A stretch of 64,000 nt of DNA from Streptomyces sp. NBC_01237 (GTDB lineage: Bacteria > Actinomycetota > Actinomycetes > Streptomycetales > Streptomycetaceae). The stretch covers positions 682,001-746,000 of the forward strand of contig NZ_CP108508.1 in NCBI RefSeq assembly GCF_035917275.1. The letters are read 5' to 3'. Below the pieces are notes generated by a model. That model saw only the letters and a program-made list of their open reading frames with translations, did not search any database and was not told the DNA's origin. This document shows, in pieces, positions 31,327-41,942 of the stretch (the stretch's first letter is position 1; each line of letters starts with the position of its first letter). Position numbers and translations under genes: made by a program.

Positions 31327-32127
31327 TCAGGCGCGCCGGTAGACGGGCGGGCGCTTCTCGGCGAAGGCGCGGGCGCCCTCCTTGGCGTCGGCGGTGTCGA
31401 AGACCGGCCAGCCGCGTGCGAGTTCGGCCGCGAGGCCGTCGGTCTCGGTCATCTCCGCGCTCTCGTAGACGGAGGCCTTGACCGCTTCCACGGCGAGCGG
31501 TCCGCAGGCGTTGATCCGCTCGGCGATCTCCAGGGCCGCCGCCAGCGCGGTGCCCTCGGGCACCACCCGCCCCACGAGCCCGATGCGGGCGGCTTCCTCC
31601 GCGCTGTACGGACGGCCGGTGAGGAGCATCTCCAGGGCGTGGGTACGGGCGATCTGGCGCGGCAGCCGCACGGTCGAGCCGCCGATGGGGAAGAGCCCCC
31701 GCCGGACCTCGAAGAGCCCGAAGGTGGCGCCCGCGCCCGCGACGCGGATATCGGTGCCCTGGAGGATTTCGGTGCCACCGGCGACACAGTGCCCCTCGAC
31801 GGCGGCGATCACCGGTTTGCGGGGGCGGTGGTGGCGCAGCATCGCCTTCCAGTGCAGGTCGGGGTCGGCCTTCAGCCGGTCCCGGTACTGCTCACCCGCC
31901 ATTCCCCCGCCCGCCAGGGCCTTGAGGTCCATGCCGGCGCAGAAGGATCCGCCCGCGCCGGTGAGCACGACGGAGCGGATCGAGTCGTCCTCGTCCGCCG
32001 CGAGCCAGCCGTCGTACAGCCCGACCAGCATCGGCAGCGAGAGTGCGTTCTTGGCCTCCGGCCTGTTCAAGGTGAGCACCAGCGTGGCGCCTTCGCGCCG
32101 CATCCCGAGATGTTCCGTACCAGCCAT
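31327..32127 (-). CDS. Enoyl-CoA hydratase/isomerase (crotonase family)
   Basis: 266 residues from ATG 32127 with GGAGACGGAGG upstream. Crotonase motifs: VLTLNRPEAKNALSLPML, VVLTGAGGSFCAGMDLKAL (first oxyanion-hole segment), PVIAAVEGHCVAGGTEILQG (second), and LTGRPYSAEEAARIGLVGRV. Glu in GGTEIL is at the place of a catalytic Glu. It is the first gene of the four-gene operon with the DUF35 and thiolase-like genes and divergent from an acyl-CoA ligase, a layout like echA19/fadD19. Confidence 0.9.
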   Translation of the reverse strand: MAGTEHLGMRREGATLVLTLNRPEAKNALSLPMLVGLYDGWLAADEDDSIRSVVLTGAGGSFCAGMDLKALAGGGMAGEQYRDRLKADPDLHWKAMLRHHRPRKPVIAAVEGHCVAGGTEILQGTDIRVAGAGATFGLFEVRRGLFPIGGSTVRLPRQIARTHALEMLLTGRPYSAEEAARIGLVGRVVPEGTALAAALEIAERINACGPLAVEAVKASVYESAEMTETDGLAAELARGWPVFDTADAKEGARAFAEKRPPVYRRA

Positions 32128-32187
32128 TGCCTGCCTCCGTCTCCAGATCCAGAACAGGTTGCAGGAGGAGGGGTCGCAGTTCAATAG

Positions 32188-32209
32188 TTTTCTGACAGTC
32201 AGTCAGATT
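32188..32209. promoter_or_regulatory. Operator, copy 1 (shared with 53964-53985)
   Basis: TTTTCTGACAGTCAGTCAGATT. The perfect inverted repeat TCTGAC/GTCAGA spans 32191-32207. It lies between the divergent crotonase and acyl-CoA ligase genes. A near-identical site is found 21.8 kb away, upstream of another CoA-ligase operon. Confidence 0.7.
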
Positions 32210-32293
32210 TCTTCGGCGGCGCCCCTTCCCACTTGTGCCGGTCGGCGCTCTAATGACCGCCGAGTCACTCAGCACCCGGGGTCAGGAGGAACG

Positions 32294-33922
32294 GTGGAGT
32301 ACAACCTTGCCGACCTGTTCGAGTCGGTCGTCGACGTGGTTCCGGACCGCGAGGCGCTCGTGTACGTCGACCATCCCGGCACGGGCGCGGAGCGCCGGCT
32401 CACCTACGCGGAACTGGACGCCGCCGCCAACCGGATCGCCCACCACCTGGCCGAAGCGGGCGTCCGCCCCGGTGAGCACCTGGGCCTGCACCTCTACAAC
32501 GGCATCGAGTACCTCCAGACGGTACTGGCCTGCCTCAAGGCCCGCATCGTGCCGGTCAACGTCAACTACCGCTACGTGGAGGAGGAGTTGGTCTACCTCT
32601 ACCGCGATGCCGATCTGGCGGCCCTGGTCTTCGACGCCGAGTTCGACGAGCGGGTCGCGATCGCCGCGCCGCAGGCCGGGAAGCTGCGCCATCTCGTGCG
32701 GGTGGGGGAATCCGCCGAGGGCTCCCCGGGGCCGGAAGCCGTCGCGTTCCCGGACGCCGAGGCGTCCGGGTCCCCCGGCCGGGGGTTCGCACCGCGCTCG
32801 GGCGACGACCAGTTCATCATCTACACCGGTGGGACGACGGGCATGCCCAAGGGCGTGATGTGGCGCCAGGAGGACCTGTTCTTCTCCGGGCTCGGCGGCG
32901 GCGCGCCGACCGGTGAGCCGGTGAAGTCCCCGCAGGAGCTGGCGGAGCGGGTGGCCGCGGGCGGCGACGGGATCACGTTCTTCCCCACTCCCCCGCTGAT
33001 GCACGGCACCTCCACGCTCACCGCGTTCATCGGCTTCAACTTCGGCCAGCGGATCGTCGTCCACCGCAAGTTCGTCCCCGACGAGGTGCTCCGTACGATC
33101 GAGAAGGAGAAGGTCACCAGTGTGTCGCTGGTCGGCGACGCGATGCTGCGGCCGTTGATCGACTCGCTCAGGGGGCCGCTCAGGGGCACGGACTGCTCGT
33201 CGATGTTCTCCGTCTCCAGTTCCGGGGCGATCATGTCGGACTCGGTGCGCGCGGAGTTCCAGGCTTTGGTGCCGACGGTGATGCTGCTCAACAACTTCGG
33301 CTCGTCGGAGTCCGGCTTCAACGGCACGGCGACGGCCGATTCGGGCCCGGACAGGGGATTCCGCCTCCGGGTCAACTCCCGTACGGAGGTGGTCGATCCG
33401 GCGACGTACGAGCCGGTGGCCCCTGGTGAACCGGGGCGGATCGCACAGCGCGGGCACGTACCGCTCGGCTACTACAACGACCCGGGGAAGACCGCGGAGA
33501 CGTTCTTCCGCCGGGGCGAGGAGCGGTGGGTGCTGCTCGGCGACATGGCGACCGTCGACGAGGACGGCATCGTCACCGTCCTCGGGCGCGGCTCGCAGTG
33601 CATCAACACCGGGGGCGAGAAGGTCTATCCGGAGGAGGTCGAGCAGGCGCTCAAGGCCCATCCGGATGTGTACGACGTACTGGTGGCCGGGGTGCCCGAC
33701 GAGAGGTGGGGCAACCGTGTGGCGGCCGTGCTCCAGCTGCGCGAGGGAGCCGGTCCGCTGGACCTGGCGGCGGTGCAGGCGCACTGCCGCACCCGGCTGG
33801 CCGGTTACAAGATCCCCCGCAGCGCCGTCTTCACCGACCGGATCCGGCGCTCACCGAGCGGCAAGGCCGACTACCGGTGGGCCCGCTCGGTCGTCGCGCC
33901 CCCCACGGGGCCGCCGAGCTGA
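32294..33922 (+). CDS. Acyl-CoA synthetase (FadD19-like, AMP-forming)
   Basis: 542 residues from GTG 32294, with AGGAGGA ending 3 bases upstream. ANL-family motifs: phosphate loop IIYTGGTTGMPKGVMWR (~175-191), NNFGSSESGFNG (A5-like), WVLLGDMATVDEDGIVTVLG (A7) and RSPSGKADYRW with the late catalytic Lys. It activates a carboxylic acid to its CoA ester. Sequence style (N-terminal NLADLFESVVDVVPDREALV) and the ltp3/ltp4/DUF35 neighbours suggest a FadD19-type steroid side-chain ligase; the substrate is inferred. It is divergent from the crotonase operon. Confidence 0.9.
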   Translation: MEYNLADLFESVVDVVPDREALVYVDHPGTGAERRLTYAELDAAANRIAHHLAEAGVRPGEHLGLHLYNGIEYLQTVLACLKARIVPVNVNYRYVEEELVYLYRDADLAALVFDAEFDERVAIAAPQAGKLRHLVRVGESAEGSPGPEAVAFPDAEASGSPGRGFAPRSGDDQFIIYTGGTTGMPKGVMWRQEDLFFSGLGGGAPTGEPVKSPQELAERVAAGGDGITFFPTPPLMHGTSTLTAFIGFNFGQRIVVHRKFVPDEVLRTIEKEKVTSVSLVGDAMLRPLIDSLRGPLRGTDCSSMFSVSSSGAIMSDSVRAEFQALVPTVMLLNNFGSSESGFNGTATADSGPDRGFRLRVNSRTEVVDPATYEPVAPGEPGRIAQRGHVPLGYYNDPGKTAETFFRRGEERWVLLGDMATVDEDGIVTVLGRGSQCINTGGEKVYPEEVEQALKAHPDVYDVLVAGVPDERWGNRVAAVLQLREGAGPLDLAAVQAHCRTRLAGYKIPRSAVFTDRIRRSPSGKADYRWARSVVAPPTGPPS

Positions 33923-34065
33923 GCGGGCGGCGGAGCGGAACGGCCCGCGTACCCCCCGTTCGGCCGCGGGGGCGCCGGACCCCGGAGTAAGCCATTCAGG
34001 GACCCCGTGTATCCATCCGCTCACCCTGTGTGGCAGAGGGGGCTGATCCCCCATAGCTTCGGCTC

Positions 34066-35163
34066 ATGAGGACAAGAAACATCACATGTCTGGCGGCCGT
34101 GGCCGTCATCACCACGACGGGACTGGCCACGGCCCTCCCCTCCTCCGCGACCACCGCGCACGACCACCTCGTGGTCCGTCCCGGGGAGTCGATCCAGCAG
34201 GCCGTGGATGCCGCCCGGCCGGGCGACACCGTCGTCGTCCTGCCCGGCACCTACCGGGAGAGCGTGCTGATCACGACGCCGGACCTGACCCTGACCGGGT
34301 CCGGGGACCGGACCGTGATCATGCCGGGGACCACGGCCGGGAAGACTGCGGGGAAGGCGGCCGGGGCGACCGTCGACGCCTGTGCCGGGGGCGGCAACGG
34401 CATCTGCGTCATCGGTACGTCGGCGAAGCCCGTCGGCGGTGTCCACATCCGCTCGCTGACCGTCTCGGGCTTCGACAGGAGCGGCATCTGGGGCTCGTGG
34501 ACCGACCGCCTGAGCGTCCACAAGGTGACCACCGAGAAGAACGGCACCTGGGGCATCGCCCAGGAGCGGTCCACCCGGGGCGCGTTCCGGAGCAACACCG
34601 CCCGCGACAACGGCGACGCCGGGATCTTCGTCGCGAACACGGTCGACGAGGAGGACGGGGCCACCGACACGCTGGGTACGGACATCCGGGACAACCGGCT
34701 GACCGGCAACCGCATCGGGGTCACCGCCCGGCGGGTCAGGAACCTCTCGATCGACGACAACACCATGACCGGCAACTGCAGCGGCGTGTTCGTCGTGGGC
34801 GACGAGTCGAAGCCCAAGGCCGGCGCGATGACCGTGCAGGACAACCGCATCGTCGCGAACAACAAGTTCTGCCCCGAGACCCCCCGGCTGTCGGCCATTC
34901 AGGGAACCGGCATCGTCCTCACCGGCAGCGAGAGCACCGTCGTGCGCAACAACCTGGTCCAGGACAACGTGGGCTCCACACCACTCTCCGGCGGCATCGT
35001 CCTGTTCAAGAGCTTCGTGGGCTCCCCGAACACCGACAACAGCATCAGCGACAACGTGGTGCGGGACAACCGGCCGGCCGACCTCGCCAACCGGGACACC
35101 GGGACGGGCAACACCTTCACCCGCAATGAGTGCGGGACTTCCGAACCCGCGGGGATGTGCTGA
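34066..35163 (+). CDS. Secreted right-handed beta-helix protein (NosD/DUF1565-like)
   Basis: 365 residues with a signal peptide (NITCLAAVAVITTTGLATAL). VRPGESIQQAVDAARPGDTV and VVLPGTYRESVLI are typical of the start of NosD/DUF1565 beta-helices. Repeated coils follow with Asn-rich turns (IRDNRLTGNRIGVTARRV, IDDNTMTGNCSGVFVVGD, VRNNLVQDNVG, ISDNVVRDNRPADL). These proteins bind or cut polysaccharide, but no catalytic residues can be assigned. No strong ribosome-binding site is seen. It ends 35 bases before the methyltransferase start on the same strand. Confidence 0.85.
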   Translation: MRTRNITCLAAVAVITTTGLATALPSSATTAHDHLVVRPGESIQQAVDAARPGDTVVVLPGTYRESVLITTPDLTLTGSGDRTVIMPGTTAGKTAGKAAGATVDACAGGGNGICVIGTSAKPVGGVHIRSLTVSGFDRSGIWGSWTDRLSVHKVTTEKNGTWGIAQERSTRGAFRSNTARDNGDAGIFVANTVDEEDGATDTLGTDIRDNRLTGNRIGVTARRVRNLSIDDNTMTGNCSGVFVVGDESKPKAGAMTVQDNRIVANNKFCPETPRLSAIQGTGIVLTGSESTVVRNNLVQDNVGSTPLSGGIVLFKSFVGSPNTDNSISDNVVRDNRPADLANRDTGTGNTFTRNECGTSEPAGMC

Positions 35164-35198
35164 AGCGTGTCCCCCCGCACCAGGAGAATCGAGGCGGT

Positions 35199-36269
35199 AT
35201 GACCACCGTGAGCCCCAACCCGGCGCCCACCCCCGCCCAGGCGCCGCCCCCCGCCCCCGTCCCGCCACCGGCCATGCGGCTCAGGGAGCTCGCCTTCGGG
35301 GCCGCCTGCGCCGCGGCCGTACGCGCGGCCGCCCGGCTGGGCGTCGCCGACGCGCTCGGCGAATCGCCCACCACCGCGGCGGAACTCGCGAAGGCGGTGA
35401 AGACCGAGACCCTGCCGCTGCAACGGCTGCTCCGCGCCCTGTGCTGCTACGGGATCTTCAGCGAGACCGAGGACGGGGCGTTCGTCCACACGGACATGTC
35501 CCGGCTGCTGCGCGAGGACGACCCCCACAGCCTCCGGTACATCTCCCTGTGGTGCACGGAGCCCTGGACCTGGGAGGTCTGGCCACGGCTCGACGACGCC
35601 GTACGGTCCGGCACGAGCGTCTTTCCCGAGGCGTTCGGCAAGGGGTTCTTCGACTACCTCCACCAGGACGCGGCCGAGTCGGCCCAGGTGTTCAACCGGG
35701 CCATGACCACGTCCAGCAGGCAGTCCGCGCTGGATGTCGCCGAACTCCTCGACCTGACGGGGGTGTCCGTGGTCGCCGACATCGGCGGCGGCCAGGGCCA
35801 TGTGCTCGCGAGTCTGCTGGACAAGCACCCGGAGGTCCGCGGGACCCTGCTCGATCTGCCCGGTGTGGTGGCCAGGGCCGACGACCGGCTGCGCGACGGC
35901 GGAGATCTCGCCGGCCGGGCGGACATCGTCGCCGGTGACTGCCGCGAGAGCATCCCCGTCGAGGCCGACCTCTACATCATCAAGAACATCCTCGAATGGG
36001 ACGACGAGAGCACCCGCAGGACCCTGCGCAACGTGGTCGCGGCGGCCAGACCGGGCGCCCGGGTCGTGATCATCGAGAACCTCGTCGACGACACCCCCTC
36101 CATGCGGTTCACCACGGCCATGGACCTGCTGCTGCTGCTCAATGTCGGCGGCGCCAAGCACTCCAGGGACAGTCTGGTCGGCCGGATGTCGGATGCCGGG
36201 CTGATCATCGGTGAGATCCGTCCGGTCAACGCGTATCTGCACGCCTTCGAGTGCGTCGTCCCCGGGTGA
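35199..36269 (+). CDS. SAM-dependent O-methyltransferase (polyketide tailoring type)
   Basis: 356 residues from ATG 35199 with GAGG upstream. A Pro-rich N terminus precedes a winged-helix dimerisation region (~40-120: PTTAAELAKAVKTETLPLQR, LLRALCCYGIFSETEDGAFV). The SAM-binding core reads VVADIGGGQGHVLASLLDKH, then LLDLPGVVARAD, then the catalytic-region IIKNILEWDDESTRRTLRNV. This is the plant-type methyltransferase_2/acetylserotonin family common in aromatic polyketide tailoring. It converges on the whiE-like genes across a long terminator and probably methylates the spore pigment. Confidence 0.9.
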   Translation: MTTVSPNPAPTPAQAPPPAPVPPPAMRLRELAFGAACAAAVRAAARLGVADALGESPTTAAELAKAVKTETLPLQRLLRALCCYGIFSETEDGAFVHTDMSRLLREDDPHSLRYISLWCTEPWTWEVWPRLDDAVRSGTSVFPEAFGKGFFDYLHQDAAESAQVFNRAMTTSSRQSALDVAELLDLTGVSVVADIGGGQGHVLASLLDKHPEVRGTLLDLPGVVARADDRLRDGGDLAGRADIVAGDCRESIPVEADLYIIKNILEWDDESTRRTLRNVVAAARPGARVVIIENLVDDTPSMRFTTAMDLLLLLNVGGAKHSRDSLVGRMSDAGLIIGEIRPVNAYLHAFECVVPG

Positions 36270-36281
36270 GACCACCCTCGG

Positions 36282-36339
36282 GCGCACGGGAACGCCCCGG
36301 GTCCGGTGCAGGCACCGGACCCGGGGCGTTCCCGTGCGC
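36282..36339. terminator. Very long bidirectional terminator
   Basis: A perfect 28-bp inverted repeat (arms 36282-36309 and 36312-36339) with only a 2-base apex lies between the methyltransferase stop (36269) and the last whiE-like gene (stop at 36340). It can end transcripts from both sides. Confidence 0.85.
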
Positions 36340-36672
36340 TCAGACGGCGCCGTCGCGCTGCCACCGGTAGAACTCCTGGGCCATCGCGTCCTTCGGACCG
36401 CGCCAGGTCTGCGGGTGGTAGGGACTCACGAAGGCGGTCAGCCGGTCGCTGAGGTCCTTGAACTCCGGGTGCTGCGTCACCTTGGCGATCTCCGGGCCCG
36501 GCGGCCGGTCGGATTCGATCAGGTGCATATACACATCGCCGAACTGGAACAGCGTGCGCCGGTTGACCCCGACGAGGTGCGGCAGTTCGGTGTTGTCGGA
36601 GGCGGAGAACAGTTCCGCGATGTCCGGCGCCGACTCCGGCGCCATACGGGCGACGATCAGTGCGTGGTGCAT
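36340..36672 (-). CDS. whiE-ORFVII: TcmI-family polyketide cyclase (whiE ORFVII-like)
   Basis: 110 residues from ATG 36672, the normal TcmI length. Family features: MHHALIVARMAPESAPDIAE, TLFQFGDVYMHLIESDRPPG and HPEFKDLSDRLTAFVSPY. It directs late ring closures of the aromatic polyketide. It is the last gene of the seven-gene minus-strand pigment operon, 73 bases after the aromatase gene. Confidence 0.92.
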   Translation of the reverse strand: MHHALIVARMAPESAPDIAELFSASDNTELPHLVGVNRRTLFQFGDVYMHLIESDRPPGPEIAKVTQHPEFKDLSDRLTAFVSPYHPQTWRGPKDAMAQEFYRWQRDGAV

Positions 36673-36745
36673 CGAAGGGTGCCTTTCTGGGGCACGGCCC
36701 CGTACTCCGCCGCGGCGGAGTACGGGGCCGTGGACGGGCGGGAGG

Positions 36746-37484
<739 letters not shown>

Positions 37485-37500
37485 CAGTGGCTTCTCCTTC

Positions 37501-38751
37501 TCATGCGAGGGGACCGTCGAGGTGTCGCAGCACCAGCGCCGCGTTCGACCCCATGAGCCCCCGGCTCAGCACCAGCGCCGTCCGCAGTTCCGCGGGACGG
37601 GCGCGGCCGGTGACCACATCGAGGTCGTGGCACACATCGAAGACGTTGGGGGTGGGCGGGATCAGGCCGTGCTCCATGGCCAGCACCGCGGCGGCCGTGT
37701 CCAGCACGGGCGCACCGCAGTAGGCGCGCCCGATGCCGGTCTTGGGCGCCGTCACCGGTACGCGTCGTCCGTGCGCGCCCAGGGCATCGGCGATGGCCAG
37801 GGCCTCGGCGCGGTCGGCCGCCGGTACGCCGAGCGCGTCGGCGAAGACGACGTCGATCTCCTCGGGTGCGCAGCCGGCCTCCGCCAGCGCGCCGCCGATC
37901 GCCCGCGCCAGGCCGTCCCGGGACTGCTCCCAGCGGGACGCGCCGGTGAACGTCGCGGCGTGACCGGCCAGTTCGGCCCGGACCCGGGCTCCGCGGGCGA
38001 GGGCCACCGTCTCGTCCTCGACCACGAGCATGGCTCCGCCCTCGGCTGGCACGAACCCGCAGGCGTCCGCGGTGAACGGACGGTAGGCGCGCGCCGGGTC
38101 CTCGCAGGTGCTGAGGTCCTCGTAGCCGAGCTGGCAGACGACCGAGTACGGGGCCAGGGGTGCCTCGGCCGCACCGACGACGACGGCGTCCGTGCCGCGG
38201 TGGATGGACCGGGCCGCGTGCATGAGCGCGTCCAGACCACCGGCCTCGTCGCTGGCGACGACCGCGCACGGCCCCTTGAAACCGCCGCGGATCGAGATCT
38301 GCCCCGTGCTGGCGGCGTAGAACCAGGCGATCGACTGGTAGGGGCCGACATAGCGGGAGCCCTGGCCCCACAGCCGTTGCAGCTCGCGCTGTCCGAACTC
38401 CCCTCCGCCGGAGCCGGCCGCGGTCACCACGCCCACGCCGTACGGCGCGTCCTCGTAGTCGGCCCGGCCGAGCCGGGCGTCGTCCAGGGCGAGGTCGGCC
38501 GCGACCATCGCGTAGTGCGTGAACCGGTCGGTCTGCACCAGGTACCGCTCTTCGACGAGGGCCACCGGATCGAAGTCCCGGACCTCGCCCGCGACCCGCA
38601 GCGGCAGGTGCTCGCATCCCTCGCGCGACACCCGGTCCAGCACGCTGACGCCTTCCTGCGTCGTCTTCCAGAAGGCTCCGGCGCCTGTTCCGTTGGGGGC
38701 CACGACGCCGATGCCGGTGACGACCGGCCGCCGTGCCTGTGAGGTGTTCAT
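37501..38751 (-). CDS. whiE-ORFIV: Ketosynthase beta / chain length factor (whiE ORFIV-like), Glu at the KS nucleophile site
   Basis: 416 residues from ATG 38751, overlapping the KS-alpha stop as ATGA. KS fold throughout ([55 protein letters not shown]). Where KS-alpha has Cys169, this protein has Glu169 ([12 protein letters not shown], codon GAG). Most chain length factors carry Gln there. It forms a heterodimer with KS-alpha, sets chain length and may help decarboxylate malonyl-ACP. Confidence 0.95.
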   Translation of the reverse strand: MNTSQARRPVVTGIGVVAPNGTGAGAFWKTTQEGVSVLDRVSREGCEHLPLRVAGEVRDFDPVALVEERYLVQTDRFTHYAMVAADLALDDARLGRADYEDAPYGVGVVTAAGSGGGEFGQRELQRLWGQGSRYVGPYQSIAWFYAASTGQISIRGGFKGPCAVVASDEAGGLDALMHAARSIHRGTDAVVVGAAEAPLAPYSVVCQLGYEDLSTCEDPARAYRPFTADACGFVPAEGGAMLVVEDETVALARGARVRAELAGHAATFTGASRWEQSRDGLARAIGGALAEAGCAPEEIDVVFADALGVPAADRAEALAIADALGAHGRRVPVTAPKTGIGRAYCGAPVLDTAAAVLAMEHGLIPPTPNVFDVCHDLDVVTGRARPAELRTALVLSRGLMGSNAALVLRHLDGPLA

Positions 38752-40016
38752 GGGGTCCTCCCTCCGGATCGGGTCAGGGCCACCGCGGACTGGAATCCGC
38801 CGAACCCGCTGCCGACCGAGAGAACGCTGCGCAGTTTCATGGGACGCGCGACGCGCGGCACGTAGTCGAGGTCGCACTCGGGATCCGGCGTCTCGTAGTT
38901 CGCCGTCGGGGGCACGGTCTGATGGACCAGGGCCAGCACACAGGCCGCTATCTCTATCGCCCCGATGGCGCCGAGCGAGTGCCCGACCATGGATTTGATC
39001 GAACTCATCGGCACCTTGTAGGCGTGGGAGCCCAGGGCCCGTTTCACCGCGGCCGTCTCGTGCCGGTCGTTCTGCTTGGTGCCCGAGCCGTGCGCGTTGA
39101 CATAGTCGATCCGTGAGCCGTCGATCCGGGCGTGGCCGAGGGCGGTGTCGATGGCGCGGGCCATCTCCAGCCCCTCGGGGGTCAGCCCGGTCATGTGGTA
39201 CGCGTTGCCGAAGGTGGCGTAGCCGGCGATCTCGCAGTACACGGTCGCACCACGGGCGCGGGCGTGTTCCAGCTCCTCCAGGACGAGTACGGCGCCGCCC
39301 TCGCCCATCACGAAACCGTCCCGGCCCGCGTCGAACGGCCGGGAGGCGTGCTCCGGGTCGTCGTTGTTCGCCGAGGTCGCCTTGATGGCGTCGAAGCAGG
39401 CCACCGTGATGGGGGTGATCGGCGAGTCGGACGCCCCGGCGAGGCACACGTCGACGCGGCCCTCCTCGATGGCGTGGAAGGCGTATCCGATCGCGTCGAG
39501 GCCGGAGGTGCAGCCCGTCGAGACGGTCTGCACCGGGCCGTGCGCGCCGACCTGTTCGGCCACCGCGGAGGCGAGGGAACTCGGCGAGAAGGCGCGCTCC
39601 AGATGCCGGCCGGCCGGGCGGGGGTCGACGTCCCAGCGTGCGCCGGACCCGCTGACGGCGACGTAGTCGTGTTCGAGCCGGGTGGTGCCGCCGACCGCGG
39701 TGCCCATCGAGACCCCGGTACGCCAGGGATCGCCCTTCCCGGGGTCCAGTCCCGCGTCGCCGAGCGCCTCCGCGGCGGCCACCAGCGCGAACTGGACGTA
39801 CCGGTCCGAGCGGGCGATCTGCTCCTCGTCCAGACCGTGCACGACGGGATCGAAGTCGCACTCGGCGGCGATCCGGGAGCGGAAGCCCGTCGGGTCGAAG
39901 AGCGTGATGCCGCGCGTCGCGGTGCGGCCGGCCGCCAGGAGGTCCCAGAATGCCTGCGCGCCGATCCCGCCGGGGGCCACGACGCCGACTCCGGTGACCG
40001 CCACGCGCCGGTTCAT
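38748..40016 (-). CDS. whiE-ORFIII: Ketosynthase alpha of the spore-pigment PKS (whiE ORFIII-like)
   Basis: 422 residues. The catalytic triad is complete: Cys169 in [12 protein letters not shown], His309 in VNAHGSGT and His346 in SMVGHSLGA. Conserved [20 protein letters not shown] and the C-terminal [15 protein letters not shown] are present. It performs chain elongation with the adjacent chain length factor. The start overlaps the cupin stop as ATGA. Confidence 0.97.
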   Translation of the reverse strand: MNRRVAVTGVGVVAPGGIGAQAFWDLLAAGRTATRGITLFDPTGFRSRIAAECDFDPVVHGLDEEQIARSDRYVQFALVAAAEALGDAGLDPGKGDPWRTGVSMGTAVGGTTRLEHDYVAVSGSGARWDVDPRPAGRHLERAFSPSSLASAVAEQVGAHGPVQTVSTGCTSGLDAIGYAFHAIEEGRVDVCLAGASDSPITPITVACFDAIKATSANNDDPEHASRPFDAGRDGFVMGEGGAVLVLEELEHARARGATVYCEIAGYATFGNAYHMTGLTPEGLEMARAIDTALGHARIDGSRIDYVNAHGSGTKQNDRHETAAVKRALGSHAYKVPMSSIKSMVGHSLGAIGAIEIAACVLALVHQTVPPTANYETPDPECDLDYVPRVARPMKLRSVLSVGSGFGGFQSAVALTRSGGRTP

Positions 40017-40462
40017 GAAGCCGCCCCGGTTCGTTCTGGCGGCGCTCCGCGCTCTTCGGACCTGCCGTCGGCCGCGCCGGTGTCCTCGGTGTCCACGTGC
40101 CCGAGTTCGGGGCGCGGCGCGAGCGGGCCGAGGTGGAAGACCATGCGCGCCTCCACGTCGCCCACGTTGCGGAAGCGGTGCCGCACATGCGGGGGGATCA
40201 GCAGTCCCTGGTCGGCCCGCATGGAGTGCGGTTCACCGTCGAGGTCCACCTCCAGCAGGCCGTGCACGACGTACACGAACTCTTCGGAGTACGGGTGGTA
40301 GTGCTCGCCGATGCGATCGCCCGGCTGGATCAGGGCCAGGCCCATGAAGCCGCTGGTGGCACCCACCGCCGTGGGGGTGAGCATGGCGCGCAGGTCGCCT
40401 CCGCGCCTGCGGTTGGGCTGCGTCTCGCTGAGGTCGACGATGCGAGGCCGGAACGTGGTCAT
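40013..40462 (-). CDS. whiE-ORFII: Cupin-domain protein (whiE ORFII-like)
   Basis: 149 residues from ATG 40462. The cupin motifs are visible: [20 protein letters not shown] (motif 1 with two His and Glu) and [13 protein letters not shown] (motif 2 His). An acidic/polar tail of ~35 residues follows. Cupins of this kind occur at this position in whiE-type clusters; they may act as cyclases or stabilise the polyketide. It overlaps KS-alpha by 4 bases. Confidence 0.93.
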   Translation of the reverse strand: MTTFRPRIVDLSETQPNRRRGGDLRAMLTPTAVGATSGFMGLALIQPGDRIGEHYHPYSEEFVYVVHGLLEVDLDGEPHSMRADQGLLIPPHVRHRFRNVGDVEARMVFHLGPLAPRPELGHVDTEDTGAADGRSEERGAPPERTGAAS

Positions 40463-40551
40463 GACTGCTCTCCTCCAGGCGCTTTCTGCGTGTTGGGCGG
40501 ACAACGCCGGGGAAATTCCACGGCGTTGCCGCTGCGTTGCCGGTACGTCGC

Positions 40552-41670
40552 TCAGGACTCCGTGGCCCGTCGATCGGTGATCAGACGCATCTCGGACCGG
40601 GCGAGGAAGCGCGCGGCCTCCTCGTCGTTCGTCGGCACGGCGTTCGCGCCGCCGTCCAGGAGACGCCCCAGCACGGCCGCCTTGCGCAGGCCCTCGATCC
40701 CGAGTGCCTGCGCGGGCCGCGCGTCGAGCGGGCCGCCCACTTCCAGGAGCCGCACGACGACGTCGTCGCGCTGGAAGATGGTGCTGCTGTCGATGGGGCT
40801 CGCCTGGTCGTCGGCGGCTTCCTCGTCCTGCCCGGCCAGGAGCCGGGCCAGCGCCATGCCACAGCCGTCCTTGGCCTGGTAGAACAGCGCGTGCCGCCGG
40901 ACGTCCTCGGGCTTCTGCCGGCCCGCCGTCACGTGGTGCACGGTCGGCAGGGCCGCCCGGGTGAAGAACATCCGGGCGGAGTCGGGATCGCTGAGGTCGC
41001 GGTCCTGCTCCAGATAGGGATTGATCGCTTCCTCGACGGCCCTGACCTCGGGCTGGCGGGACACATGGCGCAGCGCCGCCAACAGGTCGCCCTCGACCTC
41101 CACGGCCCGTACGACACGGTTGCCGTGCATGAAGAGCGAGGTACGGCGCAGTCGGGTGGTCTCGTCGACCCGGGCCCTCGGGGAGTCGTAGTCGGCCAGG
41201 ATCTTGGCGACCGCGTCCTCGCTGCCGGGCTTCACGGTGAACGTGAGGGCGTGGCGCACCACTCCGTCGCCCAGGCGGGGCGCGGACTGGAGGCGTCCCT
41301 TGGCCGGTTCGGGAGCGGCCACGAAGGTGTTGCCGGTCTCGCGCAGGATGCTGAAGCGCAGGGACCGGGTGTCGCGTACGCAGCCGTGCAGCGGCTGGAC
41401 CGTCTCGACGTGCTCCTCGCTGTTCACCCAGGCGAGGAAGGGCGGTGCGCTCTCCCATTCGCTGGTGATGAGCCACTGCGAGGGGTTCTCGATGGACTGG
41501 CACAGCTGGTCGCTGATGTGTCCGGGGACGGATGCCACCTGGTTGCGCAGGTGCTCGTACGCCTCCAGGAACTGCTTCTGCGCTCCGTCGTGCAGATCCA
41601 GCAGCAGCACGACCCTGAGCCTTGAACCGTCGAAGGCGGACTGCGATATCCGTTCCGAGAGGGTGGTCAT
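40552..41670 (-). CDS. whiE-ORFI: SchA/CurD-like protein of spore-pigment clusters (whiE ORFI-like)
   Basis: 372 residues from ATG 41670 with GGAGAGCGAAAG upstream; upstream in-frame sequence looks non-coding. The N-terminal ~100 residues read as an ABM-type monooxygenase fold ([40 protein letters not shown]). The C-terminal ~200 residues correspond to the SchA/CurD region ([60 protein letters not shown]). Its exact role in pigment formation is unknown. It is the first gene of the minus-strand operon, followed by an 89-base gap to the cupin gene. Confidence 0.92.
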   Translation of the reverse strand: MTTLSERISQSAFDGSRLRVVLLLDLHDGAQKQFLEAYEHLRNQVASVPGHISDQLCQSIENPSQWLITSEWESAPPFLAWVNSEEHVETVQPLHGCVRDTRSLRFSILRETGNTFVAAPEPAKGRLQSAPRLGDGVVRHALTFTVKPGSEDAVAKILADYDSPRARVDETTRLRRTSLFMHGNRVVRAVEVEGDLLAALRHVSRQPEVRAVEEAINPYLEQDRDLSDPDSARMFFTRAALPTVHHVTAGRQKPEDVRRHALFYQAKDGCGMALARLLAGQDEEAADDQASPIDSSTIFQRDDVVVRLLEVGGPLDARPAQALGIEGLRKAAVLGRLLDGGANAVPTNDEEAARFLARSEMRLITDRRATES

Positions 41671-41942
41671 CTTTCGCTCTCCTTCGAGACGGTACGGCGG
41701 CCACCTCCGTGGCCCTGCGTCAACCGTCGATTTCCAGTGGAGTTTCAGCGCGGGGACCCGCCCGACCGCTGGTGTGTGCCGTCCGCCCGCACATCGCGGG
41801 CATCGTTCTCCCACTGATCCTGGAACGCTGGTACGGCTGGTGCGAGATTTATGAACCGTTCAGGTGAGCCGACGTCCGAACCGCTCGGAACACGGGCATG
41901 GAACCTGCATCCGCACGGCGTCCGAGCTGGAGCAACCAACTG
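41671..41942. other. 272-bp divergent promoter region of the whiE-like cluster
   Basis: No gene is seen. By analogy with S. coelicolor whiE it should hold two late sporulation promoters, one in each direction. I could not identify a confident SigF- or WhiG-type promoter by eye. Confidence 0.5.

Noticed and set aside
29149..32187. 1012-codon plus-strand open frame across the thiolase/DUF35/crotonase genes
   Set aside because: It spans three real minus-strand genes and their junctions, which no genuine gene would do, and has no motif.
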